Assembly: GCA_024404065.1 (NCBI GenBank)
Contig: JAKSQR010000082.1
Span: 1 to 7,005 of the forward strand
Reading direction: 5' to 3'
Source of the DNA: Clostridia bacterium
Lineage (GTDB): Bacteria > Bacillota > Clostridia > Oscillospirales > Acutalibacteraceae
DNA length: 7,005 nucleotides
Made by a program: the position numbers and the translations under genes. The number at the start of each line of letters is the position of its first letter. Position 1 is the stretch's first letter. Shown here in pieces: positions 5,636 through 7,005 of this stretch. Below the pieces are notes generated by a model that did not search any database, was not told where the DNA came from, and was given only the letters and a program-made list of their open reading frames with translations.

Positions 5636-7005
5636 ATGGCAAAAATAAATGTAATGCCCAAGCATCTTGCAGAGCTTATTGCTGCAGGCGAAGTAGTTGA
5701 AAGACCTGCATCAATAGTTAAGGAGCTCCTTGAAAACTCTGTGGATGCAGGTGCAACCACAGTAAATCTTGAAATAAAAAATGGTGGTATTTCATACATA
5801 CGCATAACAGATAACGGCTGTGGTATAGCCCGTGAGGATGTACACAATGCCTTTGTAAGCCACGCAACAAGTAAGCTTACTACCATAGAAAACCTTAATT
5901 CAATTCTTACTCTCGGCTTCCGTGGTGAAGCTCTTGCAAGTATAGGTGCAGTAGCAAGTGTTGATATGCTCACCCGCACAGAGGATGAAACAATGGGCAC
6001 ACGCTACTGTATGGAGTTTGGTGAGGAAACTGTTGTGGATGATGCAGGCTGCCCCGTAGGCACTACAATCATTGTCCGTGATTTGTTTATGAAAACTCCC
6101 GCCCGTATGAAGTTTTTGCGTAAGGATGTTACTGAGGCAAATGCTATTGCTGCAGTAGTTGACAGAATTGCTCTTTCACATCCTGAGGTTTCCTTCAGGT
6201 TTATCCGTGAGGGTAAGCAGGTGCTTATGACCGGCGGTAAGGGTGACTTGTATACCACAATTGCCGAAGTGCTCGGCAGGGATTTTGCCTCTCAGCTTAT
6301 TTCCTGTGAGGGCGAAGCAAATGGTGTAAAGGTAAGTGGATTTATTTCCAAACCACAGTTTTCACGCCCCAACAGAAATATGCAATATTTCTTCATAAAC
6401 AACAGATATGTTAAAACAGGTACAGGTTCAGCTGCCATATCAGAGGGCTATAAAAACAGCATAATGGTAGGCAAATTTCCATCCTGTATCATAAATATTG
6501 AGATTGACCCCACTCTTGTGGATGTAAATGTACATCCCGCAAAAACAGAGGTCAGGTTTACTGACGAAAGACCTATATTTAATGCTGTATACTCCGCCTG
6601 CAGAAATGCCCTTGCAGAAAAGGACACACCTAAGCAGGTAGTATATCAGCCTAAGCATACAGATAAAAACTATTTAGATGCTCTTCTTGATGAGCCTAAA
6701 AAGGCTCCTGAGCAGATTAAAATGCCACAAAAGAAAGATGATTTCTGGCAGAAGTATTCAGCAAATGACTTTACCCAAAAGGCTGAAACAAAGCAGGAAG
6801 CAAAAGTGCAGGATAAGCCTGTACCATATACTCCCACAAAGCCTGTACCTTATATTCCTAAAGCACAGGTTAAAACTACCGTTACTGCAGCAGCACCCAT
6901 AGAGCTACTTTCAGAGGATGATGAGAGAATTGATTCAATGGATGATATTCTTCTCAATTCACCCAATGAAAAAAAGCCTGCTACAGTCGTTGAACCTGAG
7001 ACAGT
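5636..7005 (+). CDS. mutL: DNA mismatch repair protein MutL, N-terminal part (cut by window end)
   Basis: MutL links mismatch-bound MutS to downstream repair. About 456 codons are present, with no stop before the window edge. Residues 1-330 form the GHKL ATPase and transducer: IAAGEVVERPASIVKELLENSVDAGA at 15-40 contains catalytic Glu30 and Mg-binding Asn34, DNGCGI is at 59-64, TLGFRGEALASI at 92-103, GTTIIVRDLFMKTPAR at 142-157, FFINNRYV at 252-259, and VNVHPAKTEVRF at 297-308 with the conserved transducer Lys303. From about 330 on, the sequence turns into a Lys/Pro/Glu-rich linker with two KPVPYxP units near 394-409. The C-terminal dimerisation domain is outside the window. Firmicutes generally lack MutH and their MutL carries an endonuclease motif there, so nicking activity is expected but cannot be confirmed. 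Long open frames on the opposite strand here are shadows. Confidence 0.97.
   Translation, partial: MAKINVMPKHLAELIAAGEVVERPASIVKELLENSVDAGATTVNLEIKNGGISYIRITDNGCGIAREDVHNAFVSHATSKLTTIENLNSILTLGFRGEALASIGAVASVDMLTRTEDETMGTRYCMEFGEETVVDDAGCPVGTTIIVRDLFMKTPARMKFLRKDVTEANAIAAVVDRIALSHPEVSFRFIREGKQVLMTGGKGDLYTTIAEVLGRDFASQLISCEGEANGVKVSGFISKPQFSRPNRNMQYFFINNRYVKTGTGSAAISEGYKNSIMVGKFPSCIINIEIDPTLVDVNVHPAKTEVRFTDERPIFNAVYSACRNALAEKDTPKQVVYQPKHTDKNYLDALLDEPKKAPEQIKMPQKKDDFWQKYSANDFTQKAETKQEAKVQDKPVPYTPTKPVPYIPKAQVKTTVTAAAPIELLSEDDERIDSMDDILLNSPNEKKPATVVEPET
6815..6862 (+). repeat. mutL: Tandem 24-base duplication in the mutL linker (KPVPYxPx x2)
   Basis: Two adjacent 24-base units (6815-6838 and 6839-6862) match at 20 of 24 positions and encode KPVPYTPT and KPVPYIPK. 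They keep the frame and lie in the flexible, poorly conserved linker of MutL, where length changes are tolerated. They look like an in-frame duplication that has since diverged mostly at third positions. Confidence 0.8.

Noticed and set aside
5617..6258. Two long open frames on the - strand opposite mutL
   Set aside because: They lie antisense to highly conserved GHKL ATPase sequence, have Ser/Arg/Ala-rich composition typical of shadows, and show no domain or ribosome site support.
1..7005. Mobile element, CRISPR array, RNA gene, defence or biosynthetic system
   Set aside because: No transposase, terminal inverted repeats, regular spaced repeats, tRNA/rRNA-like sequence or unusual gene cassette was seen; almost all of the window is occupied by recognisable genes.

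Overview
The window is a piece of a low-to-moderate GC Firmicutes chromosome, most likely a clostridial gut-type organism (possibly Oscillospirales/Ruminococcaceae). The phylum call rests on the gene order miaB - YlbF/YmcA-family gene - mutS - mutL, on strong Shine-Dalgarno sites, and on the protein flavour; the family-level guess is inference. The genetic code looks standard: TGA ends the first gene, and the other complete genes end in TAA.

Layout, all on the + strand. (1) 8-937 is a membrane-anchored metallo-beta-lactamase-fold hydrolase of the ComEC/Rec2 C-terminal type; its start lies at the window edge. (2) 938-1050 is a compact control region: a long terminator-like hairpin whose right arm lies inside a sigma-A-type promoter, followed by a short leader. 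(3) 1051-2469 is miaB, the tRNA methylthiotransferase, read from a TTG start. (4) 2524-2937 is a small YlbF/YmcA-family protein with a striking cysteine-rich tail. (5) 2938-3005 is a spacer holding a GC-rich perfect stem-loop. (6) 3006-5612 is mutS. (7) From 5636 to the window end is mutL, cut off in its interdomain linker. No gene-free stretch exceeds 300 bases.

How the genes work together: MutS and MutL are the core of DNA mismatch repair, and the 23-base gap between them argues for co-transcription. MiaB modifies A37 of tRNAs, and the YlbF/YmcA-family partner is known in Bacillus as part of the Ric complex, which carries iron-sulfur clusters and influences RNase Y-dependent mRNA processing. 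A single promoter ahead of miaB could drive the whole miaB-mutL run, with the stem-loop before mutS as a possible attenuation or processing point.

I see no mobile element, CRISPR array, RNA gene or undescribed multi-gene system. This is a conserved housekeeping neighbourhood. The points most worth a second look are the cysteine-rich tail, the two intergenic hairpins and the overlapping terminator/promoter.
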